A stretch of DNA of 64,000 nt from Flavobacterium suaedae. GTDB lineage: Bacteria; Bacteroidota; Bacteroidia; Flavobacteriales; Flavobacteriaceae. The stretch spans positions 124,001 through 188,000 of the forward strand of contig NZ_BMJE01000007.1 in NCBI RefSeq assembly GCF_014642915.1. The letters run 5' to 3'. Made by a program: the position numbers and the translations under genes. The notes below the pieces were generated by a model that saw only the letters and a list, made by a program, of their open reading frames with translations, made no database searches and was not told the DNA's origin. Shown piece by piece: positions 35,368 to 43,467 of the stretch; within the stretch, counting starts at the first letter, position 1, and each line of letters opens with the position of its first letter.

Positions 35368-35736
35368 ATGAAAAAAATACTATTCTTATTCTTTTTCTTT
35401 ATCACTTTTTTTCTGTCATGTGCAGATAAACAAAATAAAAAAGGTTTTTTAGCAGAGCAAGAAAGTTGCCCTGAATGTAAGGTTGAGTATATGAAATGTA
35501 GTGAAGCTATATTTACAACTTATGGAGAAATAATAGTTAAAGCATCTGATAGATTTAAAGCTGATTCTATTACCAAAAAAGAATACCAAAAAGTAAAAGA
35601 TGAAGCAAAGTCAATTAGAGATAAAGAGCTTAAAGTATGCGATACTGATTATATTAAATGTTGCAAAAAAGAAACGCTTGATAATTTAAACAATCAAAAA
35701 AAACCTAAAGTAGCCGACCCTGAAACAATAATGTAA
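35368..35736 (+). CDS. Hypothetical lipoprotein, Cys-rich
   Basis: 122 residues. Lipoprotein signal (MKKILFLFFFFITFFLSC; lipobox FLSC). The mature part has Cys pairs in SCPECKVEYMKC and a later VCDTDYIKCC, with many Lys, suggesting a disulfide-bonded small periplasmic domain. No family recognised. It stands alone between the AddB-like gene and a convergent hydrolase gene. Confidence 0.65.
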   Translation: MKKILFLFFFFITFFLSCADKQNKKGFLAEQESCPECKVEYMKCSEAIFTTYGEIIVKASDRFKADSITKKEYQKVKDEAKSIRDKELKVCDTDYIKCCKKETLDNLNNQKKPKVADPETIM

Positions 35737-35776
35737 TTACATTTATATCAGATTATTACTCTTGTAGTGTGCCATC

Positions 35777-36556
35777 CTAACACTGCTTAATAAACTCCAA
35801 TAACTGCTGTAGGTAGTCGTCGCGGTCTTCAATATGGCTCATGTGCCCGTCGGGGTAAGTAACCAGTTTTACATTGGTACCCTCTACCTGGTCGGCATGG
35901 TTTTCGTATACCAAGCTTAAATCTTTTCTACCTAAAACCAGTAAAATAGGGTAGGGTGCAAAGTGCAATATTACTTCACGGTCTTTACGGACTTTCATGC
36001 CCTCCAGTGCGGCAATAATACCCTGTACAGGGGTTTTTAGGGCTTCGGTACGTAAGGCTTCTATTTCTTCTTTAAACTTATCTCTGTTTTCTTCGCTAAA
36101 CAGGTTGCTTATAGAAAGCCGAACGTAATTGGTGTGTTCTTTTTTCAGAGTTTTTATGGCGCGCTCGCGGTTCTTTTTCTTCTCGTCGTTATCCGGTCGG
36201 GAAGTGGAGTTTTGTAACACAATGCCTTTTACCATGTCGGGGTACAGCTCTGCAAACGCAAGCGATACATAACCACCCATAGAATGCCCTACTAATATTA
36301 CTTTACGAATGCGTAACTCCTGCAGCACGGCGTGTACAGCATCAGCCATATCTTCCATAGTGTGTATGTAGCCGAGGCAGCCTGTTTCACCATGACCAAG
36401 CTGGTCTATGGTAATAACACGGTATTTTTTAGTGAGTTCGGGCAGGAAGCTGTTCCACATGGTTTGGTTTTCCAAAAAACCGTGTAGCAGCACTATGGCT
36501 GTGCCTTTGCCCGTATCGGTATAATTAATGCTGATGTTTTTGTAGCTTAAAAGCAA
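35777..36556 (-). CDS. Alpha/beta-fold hydrolase
   Basis: 259 residues. Nucleophile S92 in VGHSMGGYVSL, oxyanion-hole segment LLHGFLENQTMW, catalytic acid probably D in VLGRKDLSLVYE, and His in GHMSHIED near the C-terminus: a complete catalytic triad. The lid region contains a charged helical insert (DNDEKKKNRERAIKTLKK). It resembles BioH/menaquinone-type and 3-oxoadipate-enol-lactonase-like hydrolases; substrate unknown. Cytoplasmic. Single-gene minus-strand unit. Confidence 0.88.
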   Translation of the reverse strand: MLLSYKNISINYTDTGKGTAIVLLHGFLENQTMWNSFLPELTKKYRVITIDQLGHGETGCLGYIHTMEDMADAVHAVLQELRIRKVILVGHSMGGYVSLAFAELYPDMVKGIVLQNSTSRPDNDEKKKNRERAIKTLKKEHTNYVRLSISNLFSEENRDKFKEEIEALRTEALKTPVQGIIAALEGMKVRKDREVILHFAPYPILLVLGRKDLSLVYENHADQVEGTNVKLVTYPDGHMSHIEDRDDYLQQLLEFIKQC

Positions 36557-36655
36557 GTCGTAAAGTTTTGCTGCAAAATTACATCATCTTCCTAACAGGG
36601 GCAAAGGGGTTAGATTAAATAATTTATATTTTGTTTTAAAACAGGATTAGTGCCT

Positions 36656-36976
36656 TTAATTTATTTTTAAATGAACAATATATCCATCTTCTATTTCGAA
36701 ATGATATTTCAATTCTATGGGGCTTCCGGGAAAAGTCCCTGAAACAGCAACTGATAAAGTCATGTTATCAGCATCATTATATAGATCAAGAACCTTGATA
36801 TGCATGTTGTACTTATTATTAGTTTCTTCATTCCATTGTCTGATTTCTTCCCTGCCTTTATAGGTTTTTCCTTCATCTTGTACTATTGCATTTGTTGAAA
36901 AACAGTTAGCATAAGCCTCGCTGTCGAAGTTTTTTTGTGCATGTAATAAATGTGATATGATATCTGGTAATTTCAT
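36656..36976 (-). CDS. SnoaL-like / NTF2-fold protein
   Basis: 106 residues of the NTF2 superfamily (SnoaL_2/DUF4440 style): N-terminal helix with AYANCFSTNAIVQDEG, then TYKGREEIRQWNEETNN and the curved sheet ending ELKYHFEIEDGYIVHL. Such proteins bind or isomerise small hydrophobic compounds. It follows the SDR gene after 18 bases and is co-transcribed with it, so the pair may act on the same small molecule under HxlR control. Confidence 0.8.
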   Translation of the reverse strand: MKLPDIISHLLHAQKNFDSEAYANCFSTNAIVQDEGKTYKGREEIRQWNEETNNKYNMHIKVLDLYNDADNMTLSVAVSGTFPGSPIELKYHFEIEDGYIVHLKIN

Positions 36977-36994
36977 TTTTGAAAATTTTTATAA

Positions 36995-37786
36995 TTAAAT
37001 AGTAGGTATAGTTCCGCCATCTATAATATATTCCGTTCCTGTTAGGTAGGCTGCTCTTGGCGATACCAAAAAGCCTACTAATTCAGCAATTTCCTTAGGT
37101 TCTGCCGGTCTTCCCATTGGTATTCCTCCTAATGCATTCATAATGCTTTCTTTTGCTTTTTCGGTACCGCTTCCGGAACTTTTAGCAATTCTTTCCACCA
37201 TCTGCGTGGAACTATCTGTCATAATCCAGCCCGGTGAAACCGTTAAAACACGTATTCCTTTAGGTGATACTTCATTAGAAAGTGCTTTACTATAATTGAT
37301 TAGCCCGGCTTTGGCTGCGGCATAAGGTAAAGTAGAATCATATAACGGTAATTTACCTTGTATGGAAGCGATATGAATAATTACCCCGGATTTTCTTTTT
37401 ATCATATCGGGCAGTAATTCTCTGTCAAGCCGTACTGGCGCTAATAAGTTTAATTCAATTGTTTTTACCCAGTCTTCCTCTGTTAGAGCTTCATACCCTC
37501 CGCCCGGAGTTTCCGATCCGCCAAGATTATTAACAATAATATCGACAGTTTTAAATTTTTCTCTTACCTCATTTACCAGTGTTTTTGTTCCCTTTGGTGT
37601 GGTAAGGTCAGCCGCTATAAAATGTATATTACTATTTTCTTCGGGTATGTTCCTTGCTGTTGCTATTACGGTTGCCCCTGCGTTAAGCAACCTTTCAGCA
37701 ATAGCTTTTCCTGTGCCTTTTGTGCCTCCTGTTACTAAAGCGATTTTACCTGAGAGTTCGTTATTAAAACTAAATTGTTGTTCCAT
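36995..37786 (-). CDS. SDR-family oxidoreductase
   Basis: 263 residues from the ATG at 37786; the longer frame reaching 37855 would run through the promoter and palindromes and is rejected. Classical SDR: NAD(P)-binding TGGTKGTGKAIA, NNLGG, active-site Ser-Tyr-Lys set in IHIASIQGK and YAAAKAGL, and the C-terminal TGTEYIIDGGT. Substrate not predictable. It is the first gene of an SDR-NTF2 operon divergent from an HxlR regulator. Confidence 0.88.
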   Translation of the reverse strand: MEQQFSFNNELSGKIALVTGGTKGTGKAIAERLLNAGATVIATARNIPEENSNIHFIAADLTTPKGTKTLVNEVREKFKTVDIIVNNLGGSETPGGGYEALTEEDWVKTIELNLLAPVRLDRELLPDMIKRKSGVIIHIASIQGKLPLYDSTLPYAAAKAGLINYSKALSNEVSPKGIRVLTVSPGWIMTDSSTQMVERIAKSSGSGTEKAKESIMNALGGIPMGRPAEPKEIAELVGFLVSPRAAYLTGTEYIIDGGTIPTI

Positions 37787-37798
37787 ATTGCTTATTTT

Positions 37799-37834
37799 TA
37801 GTACAAAATTGGGTACTATAAGCGTTTTATACAA
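37799..37834 (-). promoter_or_regulatory. SDR promoter with overlapping operator-like inverted repeat
   Basis: On the minus strand TTG (37834-37832), 20-base spacer, CAATTTTG (37811-37804). The inverted repeat TAGTAC-N8-GTACTA (37799-37818) exactly brackets the -7 box. A third GTAC lies at 37835-37838. HxlR-family regulators such as YodB bind similar dyads with TAC/GTA arms. Confidence 0.6.
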
Positions 37835-37853
37835 GTACGGAAAATCGAATTGC

Positions 37854-37875
37854 ATAGGGATAAATTTATCCCTAT
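37854..37875. promoter_or_regulatory. Perfect 22-bp palindrome between SDR and hxlR genes
   Basis: ATAGGGATAAA / TTTATCCCTAT, no mismatch and no spacer. It abuts the -33 TTG (37875-37877) of the regulator gene, so it is placed to affect that promoter. Confidence 0.65.
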
Positions 37876-37905
37876 TGTAACTGATGTTATATTAAGTTAA
37901 CTTTG
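37875..37905 (+). promoter_or_regulatory. Promoter of the HxlR-family regulator gene
   Basis: TTG at 37875-37877, 20-base spacer, TAACTTTG at 37898-37905. The ATG follows after four bases, so the mRNA may be leaderless. Confidence 0.65.
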
Positions 37906-37909
37906 TTGT

Positions 37910-38272
37910 ATGTATGAAAGAAAGATTCCTTTAAACCTTAATTGCGGGCTTGACCTTATAGCCGAAGTGCTTTATGGGAAATGGAAAATAAGGCTTTTAT
38001 GGTTTATTAATGAAGGGTATAAACGCCCCAGTGAATTACAACGGAAAATTCCTGAGGCTTCCAGAAGAGTTTTAAATATTCAGTTGAAAGAACTTGAGGC
38101 ACATGAACTGGTTTCAAAAACTATCTATGCACAAGTTCCCCCTAAAGTTGAATATAACTTAACAGAATTCGGGGAAACATTACTGCCAATTATTAGTATG
38201 CTTGGTAAATGGGGCGATGAAAATGAAGAAAGGCTCCGTGCAGTTATAGTAAAACAGACAACCTCTCCTTAA
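37910..38272 (+). CDS. HxlR-family transcriptional regulator
   Basis: 120 residues of the HxlR winged-helix family. Family hallmarks: AEVLYGKWKIRLLWFINEG at the first helices, RKIPEASRRVLNIQLKELEAHELVSK for the recognition helix, and the wing YAQVPPKVEYNLTEFGETLLPII. Cys14 lies near the N-terminus, the place of the redox-sensing Cys in YodB/HypR, so thiol-stress sensing is possible. Divergent from the SDR-NTF2 operon, which it probably represses. Confidence 0.9.
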   Translation: MYERKIPLNLNCGLDLIAEVLYGKWKIRLLWFINEGYKRPSELQRKIPEASRRVLNIQLKELEAHELVSKTIYAQVPPKVEYNLTEFGETLLPIISMLGKWGDENEERLRAVIVKQTTSP

Positions 38273-38282
38273 CAGGTACAGG

Positions 38283-38768
38283 TTACTCTTGCTCTTCTTC
38301 CATGCGCTTAAGCATCGCTTTCATTTGGGCTATTTCTTCTTTTTGGGTTTCTATAATATCGGTAGCCAATTGTCGGGCTTCCGGGTCGCTTATGTTGGCT
38401 CTTGTACTGGTAAGTATAGCAGAGGAGTGGTGCGGAATCATGGCTTTCATCCACTGTTCGTCTTCTACAGGTATTTGTTGGCGTAACCCGAAAAGGCATA
38501 GTATAAATATAAATGCCGCTCCGCCCATAATACCGTAATTTACTTTTTTGTTAGGATACATTTTCCACATAAAAAGCATCATGGATATTGCCATGGGGCA
38601 TATCATAAGGAAAGTCATATACGTTCGGGTGGTGCTCAGGTAAATATGGTCGGTTTGGAAAACGTTTAAAAACATAACAGCATACATTAACACAAATGAT
38701 ACTGCCATCATCAGGAAAAACTTTATGTATGCACCGGTTTTTGAATTGTGTTTGTTATTTGTTTCCAT
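38283..38768 (-). CDS. DUF305 family membrane protein
   Basis: 161 residues. About four membrane segments in the first 95 residues (FFLMMAVSFVLMYAVMFLNVF, MICPMAISMMLFMW, GIMGGAAFIFILCLFGL), then a DUF305 core with MKAMIPHHSSAILTS and a C-terminal Met/Gln/Glu-rich helix. DUF305 proteins are often associated with copper or heavy-metal handling (His/Met ligands), but the role is unproven. Shorter than secreted DUF305 proteins. Monocistronic. Confidence 0.85.
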   Translation of the reverse strand: METNNKHNSKTGAYIKFFLMMAVSFVLMYAVMFLNVFQTDHIYLSTTRTYMTFLMICPMAISMMLFMWKMYPNKKVNYGIMGGAAFIFILCLFGLRQQIPVEDEQWMKAMIPHHSSAILTSTRANISDPEARQLATDIIETQKEEIAQMKAMLKRMEEEQE

Positions 38769-38869
38769 TGTAAAATTTTTAGGTTAAGTATAAGGTGTTT
38801 ACCTAAAATTACTTTTTTCGGTATGCCTTTACAAATAAGGGTTTGTTTTTTGTAATAATATTAAGAAAT

Positions 38870-38903
38870 AAAAAATGCCTACCCAGTGGGCAAGCATTTT
38901 TTA
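38870..38903 (-). terminator. Terminator-like hairpin between pepP and the DUF305 gene
   Basis: AAAAAATGC / GCATTTTTT arms enclose an inner CCCA/GGG pairing; it probably ends the minus-strand pepP transcript about 200 bases after its stop codon. Confidence 0.6.
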
Positions 38904-38909
38904 ACTATA

Positions 38910-39050
38910 GATTGCTTCGTCATGCTTCCTCGCAATGACCTAGCTATTTGAGAGAATTTTGTCATTACAAGTGTAGTGTGGTAATCTGGAAATTTTTAGG
39001 TTGTTTTTTAACCACCCCGTCCTTCGGACACCCCTCCAGAGGAGGGGAAT
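38910..39050. repeat. Dispersed intergenic repeat, copy A
   Basis: Three blocks: GATTGCTTCG...CGCAATGAC (38910-38939), GTCATTAC...GTAATC (38961-38986) and AACCACCCCGTC...GAGGGGAAT (39010-39050). The same blocks occur at 57090-57287, and the first two at 54728-54792. Short AAAGT-type repeats (reverse strand) follow to 39100. This fills the 335-base gap between the DUF305 gene and pepP. Confidence 0.8.
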
Positions 39051-39103
39051 ATAAGCAGTGTTACAACTTTCGACTTTTTAACTTTATAAACTTTACGACT
39101 GAA

Positions 39104-40396
39104 TTATTGATTCATCAACGCTTCAATCTCGTCAGCTTCAATCGGTATGTTGCGCATCAGGTTGAATGGCTCACCGCTTTCCTGTATTACTACATCATCT
39201 TCCAAACGGATTCCGAAACCTTCGGCAGGGATGTAAATACCGGGCTCTACGGTAAATACCATATTGGCTTGCATTGGTTCGTGCAGTAATCCGTAATCAT
39301 GCGTATCAAGCCCCATGTGGTGCGATGTACCGTGCATAAAGTACTTTTTATAGGCAGGCCAGTCAGGGTTTTCGTTTTGTACATCAGCCTTGTCAAGTAA
39401 ACCAAGACCTAATAGTTCCGATGTCATTAATTTACCTACCTCTACGTGGTACTGCTTCCAAAGTGTACCCGGAACAAGCATTTTTGTAGCTTCGTTTTTA
39501 ACACGAAGTACAGCGTTGTATACCTCTTTTTGTCTGTCGGTAAACTTACCTGATACGGGTATACTACGGCTCATATCACTGGAATAGTTCGCATACTCTG
39601 CACCTACGTCAAATAAAATAAGGTCGCCGTCATTACATTGCTGGTTGTTTTCTATATAGTGTAATACATTCGCGTTGTTACCCGATGCTACAATTGGCGT
39701 ATAGGCAAACCCTTTAGAGCGGTTACGTAGAAATTCGTGCATAAATTCTGCTTCAATTTCATACTCCATAACACCCGGTTTCACAAAGTTTAATATTCTG
39801 CGGAAACCTTTCTCGGTAATATCACAGGCTTTTTGTATTAAGTCCAGCTCTTCGCTTTCTTTTACAGAACGAAGGCGTTGCAGTATTGGGTTACTTTTCG
39901 CTACCTGATGTGCAGGGTATTTTTCTTTCCACCATTTTACAAAGCGTGCTTCACGGGTTTCGGTTTCCACATTGGCGCGGTAATGCTCATTTGTATTGAT
40001 GTACATAGTATCGCAATACGTCATAATTTCGGCAAGTACCTTTTCGAAATCCTGTAGCCAGTGTACATTTTTTATGCCTGATACTTCAAGCGCGCGTTCT
40101 TTAGTTAGTTTTTCACCTTCCCAAACGGCAATATGGTCGTTGGTTTCTTTAAGGAAAAGTATTTCACGCAGGTGCTCATAAGGAGCGTCAGGGCATAGTA
40201 ATAGTATGCTTTCTTCCTGGTCAGCACCGGTCAGGTAAAAAAGATCACGATTTTGCTGAAAAGGCATGGTACTGTCGGCACCAATTGGATAAATATCGTT
40301 AGAATTAAATACCGCCACGCTTTTCGGTTTCATTGCATCCATAAATTTTTTACGGTTTTTAATGAACAGGTTGCGGTCTATTTGATGGTATTTCAT
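39104..40396 (-). CDS. pepP: Xaa-Pro aminopeptidase P
   Basis: 430 residues, M24 metallopeptidase that removes N-terminal residues before proline. The N-terminal domain spans ~170 residues. The metal site shows FDVGAEYANYSSDMSR (two Asp), HGTSHHMGLDTHD (His), EPGIYI (Glu) and RLEDDVV (Glu). Cytoplasmic, no signal peptide. Full-length for the family. Dispersed repeats lie just downstream. Divergent from the small membrane-protein/endonuclease V pair. Confidence 0.93.
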   Translation of the reverse strand: MKYHQIDRNLFIKNRKKFMDAMKPKSVAVFNSNDIYPIGADSTMPFQQNRDLFYLTGADQEESILLLCPDAPYEHLREILFLKETNDHIAVWEGEKLTKERALEVSGIKNVHWLQDFEKVLAEIMTYCDTMYINTNEHYRANVETETREARFVKWWKEKYPAHQVAKSNPILQRLRSVKESEELDLIQKACDITEKGFRRILNFVKPGVMEYEIEAEFMHEFLRNRSKGFAYTPIVASGNNANVLHYIENNQQCNDGDLILFDVGAEYANYSSDMSRSIPVSGKFTDRQKEVYNAVLRVKNEATKMLVPGTLWKQYHVEVGKLMTSELLGLGLLDKADVQNENPDWPAYKKYFMHGTSHHMGLDTHDYGLLHEPMQANMVFTVEPGIYIPAEGFGIRLEDDVVIQESGEPFNLMRNIPIEADEIEALMNQ

Positions 40397-40498
40397 GATG
40401 TTGTTTTTTTATTGTCCCTCAAAATTAGTGAGAATATTATGAACTTATGGTATTTTCGCCGAAAGGATTTTTTTAAAACTAAATATATTAAGTGTACC

Positions 40499-40984
40499 AT
40501 GAAAGATTTGGTAAAAAGATTCAATTTTTTAGGCGGTTATCAAGTTATTGGGGCAGGGTTAAGTTTACCAATCCTTCTTTATCATATTCTGAATAATTTA
40601 TCCATAGGCTCTATTATAGTAGTCTTTATAATTCTGGGAATTTGTGCATTCTCTTTTTATTGCGGATATCTCCTTTTAAAGGGGAATTATGATAAGGGCT
40701 TACGATTATCTGTTATAAGTCAGTTCCTGCAAATATTCAGTATAGCTATAGGTGGATATTCGTATTCTTATGCAGCAGGTATAGGGGTGTATACTTTGTT
40801 GGATATTACAAACGATGTCCAGTTTGTTATGGATATAGATTTCTTTAATTTCGATTTCTCCTTAGCAGGAGGGGAGAATACAGCTATAGTTGGAGTTAAT
40901 ATTGTGGCTATAATTTTGATGAATAAAATTTTTAAATGGCAAAAAAAGCTGGAAGAAATTAAAAAACGAATAGCAGATTTATGA
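40499..40984 (+). CDS. Hypothetical small integral membrane protein
   Basis: 161 residues from the ATG at 40499, the last plausible start before the first helix; longer frames overlap pepP. Four or so membrane segments (YQVIGAGLSLPILLYHIL, SIIVVFIILGICAFSFYCGYLL, the next near LSVISQFLQIFSIAIGG, and TAIVGVNIVAIILMNKIF) end in a basic C-terminus. Its stop overlaps the next ATG (ATGA at 40981), so the endonuclease V gene is translationally coupled to it. Function unknown. Confidence 0.7.
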   Translation: MKDLVKRFNFLGGYQVIGAGLSLPILLYHILNNLSIGSIIVVFIILGICAFSFYCGYLLLKGNYDKGLRLSVISQFLQIFSIAIGGYSYSYAAGIGVYTLLDITNDVQFVMDIDFFNFDFSLAGGENTAIVGVNIVAIILMNKIFKWQKKLEEIKKRIADL

Positions 40985-41484
40985 TACTTGCATTTGATAC
41001 CTACTACTATAACGAAAAGGCAAAAACAGTTTGCTTGCTTTTTGATAAATGGGATGCAGCAGAGCCCAAACAAGTATTTACCGAAATACGTGATAACGCA
41101 AATGAATACATACCCGGAGAGTTTTATAAAAAAGAACTGCCGTGTATAACCGCCTTACTGGAAAAAATAGACTTAACGAACATTAAATATATAGTAGTTG
41201 ACGGTTATGCTATACTGGATGATGAGGGTAAATATGGTTTGGGCGGACATTTGTATAATTATTTGGAGGAGAAAATTCCCGTAATTGGTGTTGGTAAAAC
41301 TAACTTCCAAACGGTAGAAGAAAGAAAAAGAGAAGTTTTACGAGGAGAGAGTAAGAACCCTTTATATGTGACCGCTGTAGGAATAGATGTTGATACCGCA
41401 GCGGAGTATATTAAACAAATGTATGGCAAATACCGTATGCCTACTTTACTTAAAAAATTAGATACACTAACAAAAGAAATATAG
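40981..41484 (+). CDS. Endonuclease V-like protein (short form)
   Basis: 167 residues. It shows the fold-defining DNA-repair endonuclease V elements: ILAFDTYYYNE (Asp in the first strand), IKYIVVDGYAILDDEG (second Asp), GHLYNYLEEKIPVIGVGKTNF and the C-terminal YVTAVGIDVDTAAEYIKQMYG. Endonuclease V nicks DNA near deaminated bases (inosine). It is shorter than the ~220-residue E. coli Nfi and lacks part of the N-terminal region, so activity is uncertain. The ATGA overlap with the upstream membrane-protein gene is unusual. Confidence 0.78.
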   Translation: MILAFDTYYYNEKAKTVCLLFDKWDAAEPKQVFTEIRDNANEYIPGEFYKKELPCITALLEKIDLTNIKYIVVDGYAILDDEGKYGLGGHLYNYLEEKIPVIGVGKTNFQTVEERKREVLRGESKNPLYVTAVGIDVDTAAEYIKQMYGKYRMPTLLKKLDTLTKEI

Positions 41485-41513
41485 TATATTAGCTACATGC
41501 TAAATTGCTGATT

Positions 41514-41927
41514 ATGTCTAAGAAAACTCTATTACTTTGTTTAGTGGTACTTGTGCAGAGTTGTGCTTTGATGCCCAAAGAGGACAGACAGGCTCGTAAT
41601 GATGATTTCTTCAACAGATTTTCTAAACATACCATTACTGCAAAACATACGGGTAAATTTGGAGATGATTACCTTGTATTGCGCAAAAACGGAACGTTTA
41701 TCTACCGAAATAATGTTTTCGGGGTATTTGTTAACTACTACTGCGGAACGTATAGCCTTGAGGGCAATACCTTACAACTTAATTTTGATTATGACCGGAT
41801 TTCCCCGGAAACAGGAAATACTTTAACAGTAGCTACCGATAGTGATGGTGATGCTTGCTTTAAAGCGGGCTACTATACCTTTAGTATTACTGATAAAAAC
41901 ATGTACAGAGTTATTGCGGGGCTATAA
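41514..41927 (+). CDS. Hypothetical lipoprotein
   Basis: 137 residues from the ATG at 41514 (three codons shorter than the longest frame). Lipoprotein signal MSKKTLLLCLVVLVQSC with lipobox VQSC at ~17. The mature part is beta-rich (DDYLVLRKNGTFIYRNNVFGVFVNYYCGTYSLEGNTLQLNF, read in short strands), like small envelope beta-barrel or lipocalin-like proteins. No family known. It lies 29 bases after the endonuclease V gene and is convergent with the HMG-CoA synthase gene. Confidence 0.7.
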   Translation: MSKKTLLLCLVVLVQSCALMPKEDRQARNDDFFNRFSKHTITAKHTGKFGDDYLVLRKNGTFIYRNNVFGVFVNYYCGTYSLEGNTLQLNFDYDRISPETGNTLTVATDSDGDACFKAGYYTFSITDKNMYRVIAGL

Positions 41928-41928
41928 C

Positions 41929-43290
41929 CTACTTCACCCATTTATAATATCGTGCTCCTATAAGGTTAGGGGCTTCCTTTTCAATACGCTCTAAAACCCA
42001 CTCGTTTTCAGGTTGTTGTATACTGGTACGTTGTTCCTTTTTATGTAGTTTTTGGTAGGTTTCAAAATCTATTTCACGGCTTTGTTCCAGTGTTTCAAAA
42101 AGATGTGCTTTTTGTGCAGCTTCTGCCCAGCCTTTCTGTACTGTACCTTCAAATACTTTTGATTTTGAACCGCTACCATAAGCAAGGAAACCAATTTTTT
42201 TATCGGTTACATCCGTTCCGTTTTTAGCATGCTGCGCTAAAGCACTTAGTAATCCCATAAATATAGAACCGGTATATAAATTACCAATTAATGACGAAGC
42301 CGGTTCAGCAGCTTGCAGTTTGTCAGCAACAAAAGTTCTGTACGCATCGCTTTTGCTTACCTCTTTTACTTTTGCAGTATACTCTTCCGCAGATTCTTCT
42401 CCTGTCAGTAAAGGCTGTTCGGCATCGAGAGCAAAAATCTCGGCAAACATTCGACGCCCCTGGTAGGCATAGGGTAGGTGCATAATAATGTTCTCCCAAC
42501 TTTCGTAAAGTGAGCCTTTGGTCTGCATAAGCTCTTTAAAGCGGAAGTAGGCTTCGCGGGTACGGTCGGTATAGCATTGGTTGCTATACTGTCCGTCAAA
42601 AACAGGTTGATCTTTGTGAATTTCAATTACATTCTCTAAATGCCCGAACCAAGGGTCGTTAAACTCAGTGCCCATAACCTGCCATTTGGTAACGGTACGT
42701 GTAGGTTTAAAAAAATCGAAAACGCCTTGTGTGCTCACTGCCCACTGGTTGCTAATGGCTATAATGCGAGGGTTAGCGGTAATAAGCATAGCCAGTGCGC
42801 CTGCGCCTTGGGTATATTCCCCTGTCGATTCTAAATCGTACTTGGCAATATCAGTAGTTACTACTATTGCTTTTTTATCAGGGTTCAACCTGACGAAATC
42901 AAGGCAGTTTTGCATAGCATCTACCCCACCAATACAGGCAAAGGTCATATCTACAGCATCGCAATGGCTAAAACTGCCTTCGCCATGCAACTGCTCCATT
43001 AACCCTACAAGGTAAGAGCCTATAGGTTTAGCGTTATCCACTCCGCTTTCGGTACCCACATATATACGGGCAATTTCGGCAGGGTTAAAGTTGTTTTGCT
43101 GTATTAGTTTTGTAAGGGCATTTGCACCAAACACTACCGCATCCTGATGTGTATCGGGCAAGGTCATTTTTAGTAAGCCCAATCCTTTTTCCAGTTTATC
43201 AGGCTCTATATTTCGGGCTTTGGCAAGTGTTCTTATCGGTAGGTGTAGTTTAGCCACATCAAAGGCTATGGCATCTATTCCGGTCTTCAT
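41929..43290 (-). CDS. Hydroxymethylglutaryl-CoA synthase
   Basis: 453 residues. It condenses acetoacetyl-CoA with acetyl-CoA to HMG-CoA, the entry to the mevalonate pathway that flavobacteria use for isoprenoids. Visible are the general base E81 (VGTESGVDNAKP), the nucleophile C119 (DMTFACIGGVDAM), and His in IIMHLPYAYQGRRM. The C-terminal ~110 residues exceed the bacterial core and are of the longer Bacteroidota type. Monocistronic; ends one base after the convergent lipoprotein gene stop. Confidence 0.9.
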   Translation of the reverse strand: MKTGIDAIAFDVAKLHLPIRTLAKARNIEPDKLEKGLGLLKMTLPDTHQDAVVFGANALTKLIQQNNFNPAEIARIYVGTESGVDNAKPIGSYLVGLMEQLHGEGSFSHCDAVDMTFACIGGVDAMQNCLDFVRLNPDKKAIVVTTDIAKYDLESTGEYTQGAGALAMLITANPRIIAISNQWAVSTQGVFDFFKPTRTVTKWQVMGTEFNDPWFGHLENVIEIHKDQPVFDGQYSNQCYTDRTREAYFRFKELMQTKGSLYESWENIIMHLPYAYQGRRMFAEIFALDAEQPLLTGEESAEEYTAKVKEVSKSDAYRTFVADKLQAAEPASSLIGNLYTGSIFMGLLSALAQHAKNGTDVTDKKIGFLAYGSGSKSKVFEGTVQKGWAEAAQKAHLFETLEQSREIDFETYQKLHKKEQRTSIQQPENEWVLERIEKEAPNLIGARYYKWVK

Positions 43291-43467
43291 TCAGAGTGCT
43301 TTTAAAGTATAAAAGTAGTTACATAAGGCGTTCGGGGCATAACAAAAATCACTTTACGCTGCATTTTTGCCAATGTGAAAAAAATAAGGCTTTAATTTTT
43401 TTATATCAGCAATGTTGTCTCCTTGTTTATGGTTATTTTAGCAGACAATAATTATTACTCTACCACA

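Noticed and set aside
36995..37855. Longer start of the SDR protein at 37855
   Set aside because: It would translate through the promoter and palindrome, and the added residues do not resemble SDR N-termini.
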